From the NCBI GenBank assembly GCA_963597355.1, contig CAVBPR010000018.1, positions 124,001 to 188,000 of the forward strand: a DNA stretch of 64,000 nt, given 5' to 3'. The first letter of the stretch is position 1. Each line of letters opens with the position of its first letter. Below the pieces are notes generated by a model, which was not told where the DNA came from, ran no database searches, and saw only the letters and a program-made list of their open reading frames with translations. This stretch comes from UMGS1766 sp963597355 (GTDB lineage: Bacteria; Bacillota; Clostridia; Oscillospirales; Oscillospiraceae). Shown in pieces: positions 40,139-49,554 of this stretch. A program made the position numbers and the translations under genes.

Positions 40139-42745
40139 ATGGCAAAGACAAAAGAAAAAGAACTGACCCCCATGCGAAAGCAATATCTTGAAATCAAGGC
40201 GCAGCATCCGGATACCCTGCTGTTTTTCCGGCTGGGCGACTTTTACGAAATGTTTGACGAGGATGCCCGTATTGCGTCCCGGGAATTGGATCTTACCCTG
40301 ACCACCCGCGACCGGGGAAAACCGAAGGAAGAGCAGACGCCGATGTGCGGTGTGCCCTTTCACAGCTATCAAAGCTATCTGGCACGACTGATTGCAAAGG
40401 GCTACAAGGTGGCCATCTGCGAGCAGACAGAGGATCCTGCCACGGCGAAGGGGCTGGTCAGTCGGGACATTATCCGCATTGTCACTCCCGGAACGGTTAC
40501 GGACGACACGATGCTCACTCCGGGGCAGAGCAACTATATCTGCGCCATTGCGCTGGATGACAGCGGAGTGGGAGCGTGCTTCTGCGATGTTTCCACCGGT
40601 GAGGCGGAAGTGACATCCTTCCCGCCGGACGGCGGGGTGGAGCATCTGCTCAACGAATTGGGCCGCTTTGCTCCGACGGAGGCACTGCTGTCCCCGGAGG
40701 CGGCACAAAATTCGGTACTGACCCAATTTCTAACAGATCGGCTGGAATGCTGCTGGCAGGATGGCGGCACAGACCGTTTTTTGCCGCAGGAAGCGGAGAC
40801 GCTGACAAAAAAACAGTTTCCCGCTGCGGAGCAGCTCAGTGCGGTGGCCTATCGAGCAGTGGGTGGCGTGCTGAACTATCTGTATGAAACCCAGAAGGCG
40901 GATTTAAGTTATCTCTCGACCCTGCGCTGCTATGCGCAGGAGCGGTATATGGAGCTGGATTTAACGGCCCGAAGAAATCTGGAGCTGACCGAAACGCTTC
41001 GGAGCGGAGAGAAGAAAGGCAGTCTGCTGTGGGTGCTGGACAAAACGCGCACGGCCATGGGTTCTCGCCTGATGCGCACCTGGCTGGAGCAGCCGTTGCT
41101 GTCCCCGGCGGCCATCTGCCGCCGACTGGATGCAGTGCAGGAGCTTGTAGAACACAATGTGGAGCGGGAGGAACTGATTCTCGCGCTGCGGGAAGTGACA
41201 GACCTGGAACGCCTGATTGGCCGAGTGGTTTACGGTTCGGCAAACGCCAGAGATTTGAGCGCTCTGGCGGTGGGTTTGGGCAAGATTCCGGATCTGCGGG
41301 AGCGCACAAAAGGCTTCCATACCGCTATGCTGGCGGAAATTTCCGGAAGGCTGGATGACCTGCCGGAACTGCGGAAAGAATTGGAGCAGGGAATTGCAGA
41401 CGAGCCGCCGCTGACGGTGCGGGAGGGCGGCATGATTCGCCCCGGTTACGCACCGGAGCTGGATGAACTGAGAGAAATTCAGAACGGCGGCCGGGATCTG
41501 GTGGCCCAGATGGAGACCCGGGTAAAAGAGCAGTGCGGAATCCGAAACCTGAAGGTCAGCTACAACAAAGTGTTTGGTTATTATATCGAAGTGGCAAAAA
41601 GCCAGACCAATCTGGTGCCGGAAGACTGGGTGCGCAAGCAGACCACGGTGAATTCAGAGCGCTACATCAATCAGGAACTGAAGGAACTGGAGCGAACCAT
41701 CTTTACTGCCGGTGACAAGGCGGTGGCGCTGGAGTATGAGTTGTTTACTGCCCTGCGGGAAAAAGTGGCCCAGCAGGTGAGCGCCATTCAGGCCTCTGCC
41801 CGAGCCATTGCGGAGCTGGATGTGCTTTGCTCCTACGCCGCTGTGGCGGTGAAGAACCATTACTGCATGCCGACGGTGGACGATTCCGGCACGATTGATA
41901 TAAAAGAGGGACGGCACCCTGTGGTAGAGCAGGTGTTGAAAGACAGCTGGTTTGTGCCGAACGACACCTACATGGACGACCGGGACGATACCCTTGCGAT
42001 TATTACCGGTCCGAATATGGCAGGTAAATCCACTTATATGCGTCAGGTTGCGCTGATTTGCCTTATGGCTCAGGCGGGATCCTTTGTTCCGGCAGGAAGT
42101 GCCCATATCGGCGTGGTGGATCGGGTGTTTACCCGGATCGGAGCCAGTGACGACCTGTCCGCCGGTGCTTCTACCTTTATGGTGGAAATGAACGAAGTGG
42201 CAGAAATTTTAAAGCATGCCACCAGGCGCAGTCTGCTGATTCTCGACGAGATCGGCAGAGGAACCTCTACCTACGACGGAATGAGCATTGCCCGCGCAGT
42301 GCTGGAATACTGCGCAGGGAAGAAGCTGGGAGCAAAAACCCTGTTTGCCACCCACTATCATGAATTGACCGTTTTGGAGGGCATCATTCCCGGGGTGAAG
42401 AATTATAACATTGCCGCAAAGAAGAAAAAGGACGATATCATTTTTCTGCGGAAGATTGTTCGGGGCGGAGCCGACCAATCCTACGGAATTGAAGTGGCAA
42501 AACTGGCCGGTGTGCCGGACGCTGTGATTCGCCGGGCCAGAGCGATTTTGGAGGAGCTGGAGCAGGGCGAAGGCGTGCCGGTTCTGCCATCGGCCCGGAA
42601 GAAGCCGGAGGAGGAAGAGGAGCAGGTGTCTCTTCTGGATCTCGGTGCAGTGGAGTGCGCTCAGCGCATTCGCAATCTGGATTTAAACACATTGACCCCC
42701 ATTGAGGCCATGAATCTGCTGTATGAACTGAAGGGAAAACTGTAA
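40139..42745 (+). CDS. mutS: DNA mismatch repair protein MutS
   Basis: The 868-residue protein binds mismatches. It has the domain I motif DTLLFFRLGDFYEMFDEDA, in which the Phe-x-Glu (FYE) stacks on the mismatch, a connector and lever region, and the ATPase with GPNMAGKSTYMRQ (Walker A), LLILDEIGRGTSTYDG (Walker B) and THYHEL. The C-terminal tail (LEELEQGEGVPVLPSARKK and after) is the dimer/tetramer part. It follows miaB by 26 bases and precedes mutL. Confidence 0.97.
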   Translation: MAKTKEKELTPMRKQYLEIKAQHPDTLLFFRLGDFYEMFDEDARIASRELDLTLTTRDRGKPKEEQTPMCGVPFHSYQSYLARLIAKGYKVAICEQTEDPATAKGLVSRDIIRIVTPGTVTDDTMLTPGQSNYICAIALDDSGVGACFCDVSTGEAEVTSFPPDGGVEHLLNELGRFAPTEALLSPEAAQNSVLTQFLTDRLECCWQDGGTDRFLPQEAETLTKKQFPAAEQLSAVAYRAVGGVLNYLYETQKADLSYLSTLRCYAQERYMELDLTARRNLELTETLRSGEKKGSLLWVLDKTRTAMGSRLMRTWLEQPLLSPAAICRRLDAVQELVEHNVEREELILALREVTDLERLIGRVVYGSANARDLSALAVGLGKIPDLRERTKGFHTAMLAEISGRLDDLPELRKELEQGIADEPPLTVREGGMIRPGYAPELDELREIQNGGRDLVAQMETRVKEQCGIRNLKVSYNKVFGYYIEVAKSQTNLVPEDWVRKQTTVNSERYINQELKELERTIFTAGDKAVALEYELFTALREKVAQQVSAIQASARAIAELDVLCSYAAVAVKNHYCMPTVDDSGTIDIKEGRHPVVEQVLKDSWFVPNDTYMDDRDDTLAIITGPNMAGKSTYMRQVALICLMAQAGSFVPAGSAHIGVVDRVFTRIGASDDLSAGASTFMVEMNEVAEILKHATRRSLLILDEIGRGTSTYDGMSIARAVLEYCAGKKLGAKTLFATHYHELTVLEGIIPGVKNYNIAAKKKKDDIIFLRKIVRGGADQSYGIEVAKLAGVPDAVIRRARAILEELEQGEGVPVLPSARKKPEEEEEQVSLLDLGAVECAQRIRNLDLNTLTPIEAMNLLYELKGKL

Positions 42746-42839
42746 TCGGCAAGGATCAAACCGCAGGTTGCAGAAAAAGCCCATCAGATTTCAGCCCCAT
42801 TTCAACTTTGGGATTTACGATTAGAAAGAGGAACTCATT

Positions 42840-44843
42840 ATGTCCAAGATCCAACAGCTTGATCCCCATGTGGCGGATCTGATCGCCGCCGGAGAGGTGG
42901 TAGAGCGCCCTGCCAGCGCGGTGAAAGAGCTGATTGAAAATGCCATTGATGCCGGAGCGGATTCCATCACAGTGGAGATTCAACGGGGCGGAATGAGCTA
43001 CCTTCGGGTGACAGACAATGGCTCCGGTATCGAGGCGGAGGATTGCCTGACGGCATTTCTGCGTCACGCTACCAGCAAAATCCGCACGGAGTACGACCTG
43101 GAAGCCATCGGTACATTGGGCTTCCGGGGTGAGGCTCTGGCGGCAATTGCATCGGTCAGCCGGGTGGAATTGATGACGCGAACCCGGGGTGCGGCGGCAG
43201 GCACTGCACTGTTGCTGGACGGTGGAGTGGTGCGCACCCGGGAAGAGGTGGGCTGCCCGGTGGGCACGACCATGATTGTGCGGGATCTGTTTTTCAACAC
43301 GCCTGCCCGGCAGAAGTTTTTAAAGCGGGATTCTGCGGAAGGAAGTGCGGTCACTGCGGTTGTGCAGCATGCGGCGCTGAGCCATCCGGAGGTTTCCTTC
43401 CGCTACCTTCGGGAGGGAAAAGAAGAACTGCATACCCCCGGTGACGGATCGTTGAAAAGCGCGGTATATGCCGTGTTGGGACGGGATCTGGCATTGGGAT
43501 TTCTGCCCTGCAAGGGAAGCGGAGAGGACATCACGGTGGAGGGCTTTGTTTCCCAGCCGGTGTGCTGCCGCGGAAGCCGCAGCAGTCAGTTCTTCTTTGT
43601 CAACGGTCGCTATATTAAGTCCCGTACCGCTCAGGCGGCACTGGAGCAGGCATATCAAAACCGCCGTATGGTGGGGCGTTTTCCGGGCTGCGTGTTGCAT
43701 TTGACGACGAAGCTGAGCGGTGTGGATGTCAATGTGCACCCGACCAAAACGGAAGTGAAATTCGCCAACGAGAAGAAACTGTTTGACGCCGTGTACTATG
43801 CGGTAAAAGCCGCACTGGATGCGCAGATGGATGCACCGAAGGCGGCACTGGAACCGGAACGAAAACCGGAACGGCCGGCAAGCCATGATACGGTAACGCC
43901 GAATCAGACTTTTTTGCGCCCCACCCCTACGGGTGGATTGGAAGGGACGCTTCGGTCTACTGCCACGGCGGAGTATTCCGCCGATGCCCCAAGGCGTAAA
44001 CTGGAGGAAGTGCCCCTGGGACAGACAGTGCAACAGGAGCGTCCACCGGAGAAGCGGCCTCCGCTGGTAATCCATCGCCATGTGGAACGGGTTATGCCAC
44101 AAGCACAGAATATTTCGGCAAAATCGGAAGCTGCCCTGGTGAAAACCGGAGAGCCGGCAGAAGAAAAAGCTCCGCCACGTCCGGCTTCTGCGCCGCCGGT
44201 TTCGGAGCAACAGTCCGTTGAAGTTTTAGAACAGCCGGTTGAGTCGGTTGAGCCGAAGGAAGAGGTCACCCCGGACACCCCATCCTGGCGCATGGCGGGA
44301 GAGGTGCTGAACACCTACATCATCGTGGAGCGGGGCGACGAGGTTTGGATGATCGACAAGCATGCCGCCCATGAGCGGATCAATTTTGACCGGCTGAAGG
44401 CAAGGCATCACAAGCCGATGCACCAGGTTTTGCTTACTCCTCTGGTGGTGCGGCTGTCGCCGGAAGAGATGGCGGCGCTGACCGAAGCACTGGACATTCT
44501 GCAGGAATTTGGCTTTGAAGTGGAGAATTTCGGTGGGAACAGCCTGATCGTGCGGCAGGCACCGGACGATCTTCCGGCAGATGCGGTGGAGTCGGCGCTG
44601 GAGGAAATTGCAGGAAAGCTGCTGACCACCGGAACCGCAGATCCGGATGCGGCGCGGGACGAGGTACTGCATACCATGGCCTGCAAGTCAGCCATCAAAG
44701 GCGGCTGGAATACCAGTCGGGAGGAATTGCTGGCCATCTGCGAGGCGGTGATGAGCGGTCAGGTGCATTATTGCCCCCATGGCCGTCCGGTGGCGATTAA
44801 AATTACAAAACGAGACCTGGAAAAGCAGTTTAAACGGGCGTGA
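42840..44843 (+). CDS. mutL: DNA mismatch repair protein MutL with endonuclease motif
   Basis: The 667-residue protein has the GHKL ATPase at the start (ELIENAIDAGADSI, DNGSGI, TLGFRGEAL), a variable Pro/Glu-rich linker (about residues 340-470) and a C-terminal domain with DKHAAHERINFD, ACKSAIKGG and CPHGRP. These last motifs form the metal-dependent nicking site, as in bacteria that lack MutH. No mutH or dam is seen in the window. It is 94 bases after mutS. Confidence 0.96.
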   Translation: MSKIQQLDPHVADLIAAGEVVERPASAVKELIENAIDAGADSITVEIQRGGMSYLRVTDNGSGIEAEDCLTAFLRHATSKIRTEYDLEAIGTLGFRGEALAAIASVSRVELMTRTRGAAAGTALLLDGGVVRTREEVGCPVGTTMIVRDLFFNTPARQKFLKRDSAEGSAVTAVVQHAALSHPEVSFRYLREGKEELHTPGDGSLKSAVYAVLGRDLALGFLPCKGSGEDITVEGFVSQPVCCRGSRSSQFFFVNGRYIKSRTAQAALEQAYQNRRMVGRFPGCVLHLTTKLSGVDVNVHPTKTEVKFANEKKLFDAVYYAVKAALDAQMDAPKAALEPERKPERPASHDTVTPNQTFLRPTPTGGLEGTLRSTATAEYSADAPRRKLEEVPLGQTVQQERPPEKRPPLVIHRHVERVMPQAQNISAKSEAALVKTGEPAEEKAPPRPASAPPVSEQQSVEVLEQPVESVEPKEEVTPDTPSWRMAGEVLNTYIIVERGDEVWMIDKHAAHERINFDRLKARHHKPMHQVLLTPLVVRLSPEEMAALTEALDILQEFGFEVENFGGNSLIVRQAPDDLPADAVESALEEIAGKLLTTGTADPDAARDEVLHTMACKSAIKGGWNTSREELLAICEAVMSGQVHYCPHGRPVAIKITKRDLEKQFKRA

Positions 44844-44891
44844 GAATTTTTATATGCCCGTGTATCGCAGAAAGAAAGGAAGTGACCGCCA

Positions 44892-45836
44892 ATGCCACCA
44901 CAGGTAATCTGTGTCGTTGGGCCGACGGCCTCGGGCAAGACCGCCCTTGGCGTTTGGCTGGCGCAAAAATATAACGGTGAGGTGGTAAGCTGCGATTCCA
45001 TGCAGATTTACCGCCGGATGGACATCGGAACGGCAAAGCCGATGCAGGAGGAAATGCAGGGCATTCCGCACCATATGATCGACATTGCCGACCCGGAAGA
45101 GGACTATTCTGCCGAGCGTTATCGCCGGGAGGCAATTCTCGCCGTGGAAGACATTCTGGCGCGGGGGAAACGGCCGATAATCGTGGGCGGAACCGGATTT
45201 TATCTGGATGCGTTGCTCAATGGGCATGATTTTGCCGTTAAATCCACCGGTTGGCGGGAGAAATGGCAGGCGCGCTATGAGGCGGAGGGAATTCAGCCCC
45301 TGTGGGAGGCTCTGCAGGAGGTTGACCCGGAGTCCGCAACCCGGCTGCATCCAATGGATACCAAGCGGGTGATTCGCGCGCTGGAGGTTTGGTACGAAAC
45401 CGGGGAGACGATCTCAGCCCATAATGCAGCAACCCGTTTGCTGCCCCCTCGTTATACGGCGCTGAAAATAGGACTGAATTTTGAAAACCGGCCGGATCTG
45501 TGGGAACGTATTGACCGCCGGGTGGATCAAATGGCAGAATTGGGACTGGCAGAAGAGGTGAAAGCTCTTCTGGCAAGCGGTGTGTCTGCCTCCTGTACGG
45601 CGATGCAGGCCATTGGGTATAAGGAACTGGCCGGTGCAGTGAGCTCCGGCGGCGATCTAACCGCCGCGTTCGAGGAAGTGAAGCTCCGGTCGCGGCAGTA
45701 CGCCAAGCGGCAGCTGACCTGGTTCCGCCGGGATCGGGAGACTCATTGGTATAAATACGCAAGCGAGCCGGATGTTGCTGCACTGCATCAGTTTGCAGAA
45801 CAGACGCTTCGTCAGGCCGGCATTTTATTTTCATAA
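44892..45836 (+). CDS. miaA: tRNA dimethylallyltransferase MiaA
   Basis: The 314-residue enzyme transfers the isopentenyl group of DMAPP to A37 of tRNA. It has the P-loop GPTASGKTALGVWLA, SCDSMQIYRRMDIGTAKP, PHHMIDI, the GGTGFYLDALL strand and the C-terminal QYAKRQLTWFRRD helix. The length is usual. It follows mutL by 48 bases and supplies the substrate for MiaB, encoded 6 kb upstream in the same direction. Confidence 0.96.
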   Translation: MPPQVICVVGPTASGKTALGVWLAQKYNGEVVSCDSMQIYRRMDIGTAKPMQEEMQGIPHHMIDIADPEEDYSAERYRREAILAVEDILARGKRPIIVGGTGFYLDALLNGHDFAVKSTGWREKWQARYEAEGIQPLWEALQEVDPESATRLHPMDTKRVIRALEVWYETGETISAHNAATRLLPPRYTALKIGLNFENRPDLWERIDRRVDQMAELGLAEEVKALLASGVSASCTAMQAIGYKELAGAVSSGGDLTAAFEEVKLRSRQYAKRQLTWFRRDRETHWYKYASEPDVAALHQFAEQTLRQAGILFS

Positions 45837-45859
45837 AACCCTGAAAGGAACCAATCAGC

Positions 45860-47122
45860 ATGAAGCAGGGGAACCTTATATTTAAGATCATAGTTGCAGT
45901 GCTGTTTTTTGGTGGGTTGGCCTACTTTGGAACCTACCTTTGGAATGCACTGACGACCAATACGGACACGACCAATCTCTACTCCTACACAGCAGAAAAC
46001 CAGATTCAATCCAACGGATGGTTTTTTCGGGATGAAACCGTTATATCCGACGAAAATGCAGCCAGCGCAGATGTGATTGCCTCGGAAGGAGAGCGGGTTG
46101 GCAAGGGAGATGAAGTGGCTCGGGTCTATGCCAGCAGCGAAAGCTATGAAGTTCAAAAGCAGTTGGATGCGGCCCAGGCGGAGCTGAACAACCTGAATTA
46201 TATCCTCAGCCGCACCGGCGAGGGAACCAGCACTATGGAGCTGGACTCCGACATTGCGGATGCAATCACAGATCTGCAGCACGAAGTGGCGACGGAATCT
46301 CTCAGTGATCTGACGGACGATATTAACAACCTGAAGACCTTGATCTTCCGCAGGGATTATGCGTATAATGGCTCGGACACCCTCAAGGAAGAGATTGCGA
46401 CGGCGCAAAGCAAAGTGGATGAGCTGACGGCTCAGGCCAGCTCCGCCTACACCAACCTTGACAGTCCGGATGCAGGTATATTCGCCAAAGGAGCAGATGG
46501 ATTTGAAAGCGTTCTTACGGTGGATGCCTTAAGCGATCTGACTCCGTCAAAACTGGAAAGTCTGGTCAGCCAGCAGCAGGCGACAGACGGAACCGAGGTA
46601 GGAACGGTGGTCACCAGCGGAAGCTGGTACTTTGCCTGCACGGTTTCGGAAGAGGAAGCAAAGTCGCTCTATCAGGATTTGTCGGTTACCCTGCGCTTTG
46701 GCAATTCTTCCCGCAGTTTTTCCGCAAAGGTCAGCAGCGTCAGTGATCCAGAGGACGGAAAGGTGAGCGTTGTGTTCTCCTCCATGGAATATGTGGCCCA
46801 GACCGTCAGTATGCGGGCGGAGAGCGTGGAGATTGTTCTGGATTCGATTACCGGCTTCCGCGTTCCGAAGCGGGCTGTGCGAGTGAATGAAGCGGGAGAG
46901 ACCGGTGTTTACCGCATCAGCGGAACGCAGACAGAATGGGTGGAAGTTGACATTCTGTGGGAGGAAGATGATTTTTATCTGATCCAACAGAAGGTGGAAT
47001 ATGATGAGGACGGAAAACCGGTGGCTCAGAGTACGTTTAAGCAGGCCTCCGCGCTCCGGGCAGGAGACGCCATCGTGGTGCGAGGCGATACAGTCTATCA
47101 GGGAAAGGTCGTAACGAGCTAA
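45860..47122 (+). CDS. HlyD-family adaptor-like membrane protein of the yggS-sepF cluster
   Basis: The 420-residue protein has one membrane helix near the N-terminus (about residues 8-28), a beta-barrel/lipoyl-like segment (ENQIQSNGWFFRDETVI, SEGERVGKGDEVARVY), a coiled-coil stretch (about 90-200) and a final beta domain (TGFRVPKRAVRVNEAGETGVY). This is the pattern of HlyD/RND-type adaptor proteins. No partner ABC transporter is next to it. In clostridia such a gene often precedes yggS-sepF, hinting at an envelope or division role, but the function is not known. Confidence 0.8.
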   Translation: MKQGNLIFKIIVAVLFFGGLAYFGTYLWNALTTNTDTTNLYSYTAENQIQSNGWFFRDETVISDENAASADVIASEGERVGKGDEVARVYASSESYEVQKQLDAAQAELNNLNYILSRTGEGTSTMELDSDIADAITDLQHEVATESLSDLTDDINNLKTLIFRRDYAYNGSDTLKEEIATAQSKVDELTAQASSAYTNLDSPDAGIFAKGADGFESVLTVDALSDLTPSKLESLVSQQQATDGTEVGTVVTSGSWYFACTVSEEEAKSLYQDLSVTLRFGNSSRSFSAKVSSVSDPEDGKVSVVFSSMEYVAQTVSMRAESVEIVLDSITGFRVPKRAVRVNEAGETGVYRISGTQTEWVEVDILWEEDDFYLIQQKVEYDEDGKPVAQSTFKQASALRAGDAIVVRGDTVYQGKVVTS

Positions 47123-47123
47123 A

Positions 47124-47849
47124 ATGGAACTTATGGAAATGACGCTGCAGCAGCGAATTGCCGCAGTGCAGCAGAAAATTGCAGAGGCGGCTCGGGCAGC
47201 AGGACGGGATCCCGGGGAAATTACCCTTTGTGCCGCAACCAAGGTGCAGACCAGCGACACCATTCGTCAGGCCATTGCCGCGGGGATTACCACCTGCGGG
47301 GAAAACCGGGTGCAGGAACTGACCGGCCATCTGGAGGACAACGCCTATGAGGGGGCAAAGGTGCACTTTATCGGCCATCTTCAGCGCAACAAGGTAAAAT
47401 ATGTGGTAGGTCATGTGGATCTGATCCAGTCGGTAGACGGAGAGGAACTGCTGGGCATGATCGAGAAGCAGGCGGCAAAGCTGGACCTGGTTCAGAACAT
47501 TTTGATCGAAGTGAATATCGGCGGCGAAGAAAGCAAATCCGGCGTTTCACCGGAACAGGCGCATCGACTGGCGGAAATGGCAGGGCAGATGGAGCATGTG
47601 TGTCTGCAGGGATTGATGGCAATTCCTCCCGTTTCCACCGGCGAAGGAGCGAACCGCAGATATTTCGCTGCAATGCAACAGCTTTTTGTTGACATAAAAG
47701 GAAAAAAGTACGATAATAAGAGCAATATGGGCGTGTTGTCCATGGGCATGAGCGGGGACTATGTTGATGCGATCTTAGAAGGGGCCACTCTGGTTCGAGT
47801 GGGAACTGCCCTGTTTGGTCCCCGGCCGCCAATGCGCGCGCAGGGTTAA
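47124..47849 (+). CDS. yggS: YggS/YlmE-family PLP homeostasis protein
   Basis: The 241-residue protein is the single-domain alanine-racemase-like barrel that binds pyridoxal phosphate and balances B6 vitamers. Motifs are LCAATKVQTSDTIRQA (with the PLP lysine in TKV), GENRVQEL, FIGHLQRNKVKY and SMGMSGDYVDAI. The ATG at 47124 starts one base after the previous stop and lacks a clear ribosome site, so it is likely coupled; ATGs at 47133 and 47139 are alternatives. Next is sepF. Confidence 0.95.
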   Translation: MELMEMTLQQRIAAVQQKIAEAARAAGRDPGEITLCAATKVQTSDTIRQAIAAGITTCGENRVQELTGHLEDNAYEGAKVHFIGHLQRNKVKYVVGHVDLIQSVDGEELLGMIEKQAAKLDLVQNILIEVNIGGEESKSGVSPEQAHRLAEMAGQMEHVCLQGLMAIPPVSTGEGANRRYFAAMQQLFVDIKGKKYDNKSNMGVLSMGMSGDYVDAILEGATLVRVGTALFGPRPPMRAQG

Positions 47850-47891
47850 AGCGGCGCAATCAACCCAATCAACAGGAAGGAACCTTGTATT

Positions 47892-48683
47892 ATGGGATTA
47901 TTTGGAACACTGCGGGATGAATTCGGCCGGCTGGCCAAGACCGAGGATGAAATTGCCGAGGATCTGGACGAACGGGAAGAATACGAAGACTACGGTGATT
48001 ACGACGAATCATCCTACGGGGATGAGGAAGGCTACGGCTACGACTACGACGACGATTACGAAGAGGAAAAGCCCCGGCGGGAGCGGTTCAGCTTCGGTTT
48101 TGGCAAGTCCAAGCAGAAGCGGGAGCGCCGCAGCTTTGCCTTTGATGCCGAGGAGCAGGAAGAACAGGAAGCTCCGGAAACCGACGACGGAATCGATGGG
48201 AATTATGGATCCCGGGATTATGCAAGCGCTTCGGCCAGCCGGACCTCGGATTACAGCGGCTATAGCAGTGCCGGATCTGCAAGTTCTGGTTATACCAGCT
48301 CTGCAAACTCCGGCCGCAGCAGCAACACCAGTGCTGGTGCCAGCGCCGGACAAGGCCGCCGCCGCGCGAACAACGTGGTGGACTTCAACGCCGGAGCATC
48401 TCAGCAGGTGAAAGTGTTTCATCCGAAGGAATTTCGGGATGGAACGGAGTATGCCGACTGTCTCAGAGCAAATCAGACTGTAGTATTGAACCTGGAGGAA
48501 ACTTCTCCGGATCTGAGCCGCCGGGTGACTGATTTTGTCGCCGGAGCTGCCTTTGCACTGGGCGGAAAGGTGAGCAGCGTCAGCTCGAACACCGTTGTGG
48601 CAACCCCCAGCACCATCGATATTGTGGGTGACCGGCTGGGCACTTTGCTGGATAATCCTCTGGTGAACCAGAAATCGAACTAA
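47892..48683 (+). CDS. sepF: Cell division protein SepF
   Basis: SepF bundles FtsZ filaments and anchors them to the membrane. The 263-residue protein has the membrane-binding N-terminal helix (GLFGTLRDEFGRL), an unusually long low-complexity linker (about residues 20-170; acidic Tyr/Asp/Glu first, then Ser/Gly/Ala-rich) and the C-terminal SepF domain (VKVFHPKEFRDGTEYADCL, VVLNLEETSPDLSRRVTDF, GAAFALGG). It is about 100 residues longer than Bacillus SepF, all in the linker. It sits between yggS and divIVA; ylmG and ylmH are absent. Confidence 0.93.
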   Translation: MGLFGTLRDEFGRLAKTEDEIAEDLDEREEYEDYGDYDESSYGDEEGYGYDYDDDYEEEKPRRERFSFGFGKSKQKRERRSFAFDAEEQEEQEAPETDDGIDGNYGSRDYASASASRTSDYSGYSSAGSASSGYTSSANSGRSSNTSAGASAGQGRRRANNVVDFNAGASQQVKVFHPKEFRDGTEYADCLRANQTVVLNLEETSPDLSRRVTDFVAGAAFALGGKVSSVSSNTVVATPSTIDIVGDRLGTLLDNPLVNQKSN

Positions 48684-48726
48684 TCAAAGGATAATGATAG
48701 ATTGACCATTGAAAGGGGTTTTTACT

Positions 48727-49467
48727 ATGCTGACGCCGCAGGAAGTGGAAGAGCGCGTATTTCCAAAGGCAAAAAAGGGCGGCTATGATATGCAGGATGT
48801 GGACAATTTCCTGGATCAGCTGACCGCTGATTATACAGAGTTGTTCAAGGAAAATGCAGCACTGAAGCGCAAGATGAAGGTGCTGGCCGACAAGATCACT
48901 GAGTATCAGGAAACGGAAGGCGCCATGCGTGCGACTCTGTTGGCTGCACAGAAAATGGGCAACGAAATTGTGGAAGAAGCCAAGAGCAAGCAGGCAAAGA
49001 TTCTGGAAGAGACAGAAGGCATTGCCCGCAAGCGCGCCAATGAGCTGAAGCAGGAGATTGCCGCGCTGGAAGATCGGACAAAGTCCATGAAAAGCAGTGT
49101 TCTTGCTATGGCTGCCGGCATTCGCGATTTGCTGACCCATGAACAGGAATTCCTGGCTTCTCTGCCTGCAGTGGATGCTGAGAGCGAACAAAAGGGCGGT
49201 CTGCCTACCGGCGAGGCCCTGGAGGACATTCGCCGTACAATGGATGCCCAGAGAGACAGCCTGAAGGCGGAAAAGGCTGGTGACGAGGAAGTACCTGCTC
49301 AGGAAGCACCGGCAGAAGAAGCGGATGCGGAAGAGCCCGTCGCCGCAGAAGAAGCACCTGCAACTGAGGAAACCGAGGATCAGTCCACGGAATCCGCAGA
49401 TGAATTTCCCACCCGCCGCCTCGACCTGAGCGAGCTTCGCTTTGGCCGCAATTACGAAATTAAGTAA
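48727..49467 (+). CDS. divIVA: DivIVA-family cell division protein
   Basis: The 246-residue protein has the DivIVA N-terminal domain (MLTPQEVEERVFPKAKKGGYDMQDVDNFLDQL: LTP-x-[DE]-[IV] start and the YD-x-x-[DQ]VDxFL signature), a coiled coil (about residues 35-130) and a Glu/Ala-rich acidic tail. The conserved first-loop Phe is present (VFPKAK). It marks curved membranes at poles and septa. The ATG at 48727 follows AAAGGGG. It ends the sepF cluster before a hairpin and ileS. Confidence 0.93.
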   Translation: MLTPQEVEERVFPKAKKGGYDMQDVDNFLDQLTADYTELFKENAALKRKMKVLADKITEYQETEGAMRATLLAAQKMGNEIVEEAKSKQAKILEETEGIARKRANELKQEIAALEDRTKSMKSSVLAMAAGIRDLLTHEQEFLASLPAVDAESEQKGGLPTGEALEDIRRTMDAQRDSLKAEKAGDEEVPAQEAPAEEADAEEPVAAEEAPATEETEDQSTESADEFPTRRLDLSELRFGRNYEIK

Positions 49468-49483
49468 ATTAGAAAACGCCGTT

Positions 49484-49535
49484 GTCACAGCCGCAGTGCG
49501 TTGTTTGCCGCGGCTGTGACTTTCGTGCCTTTTTC
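49484..49535 (+). terminator. Hairpin between divIVA and ileS, possible terminator
   Basis: GTCACAGCCGC and GCGGCTGTGAC pair over 11 bp, with a 15-base loop, and TTTCGTGCCTTTTT follows. No T-box is present, although ileS often has one. Confidence 0.6.
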
Positions 49536-49554
49536 AGAGAGGAAGAGACAACCT

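Noticed and set aside
48000..48420. Low-complexity Tyr/Asp/Glu and Ser/Gly stretches as a possible frameshift or misassembly
   Set aside because: The frame stays open and joins intact N- and C-terminal SepF domains, so it is a real linker.
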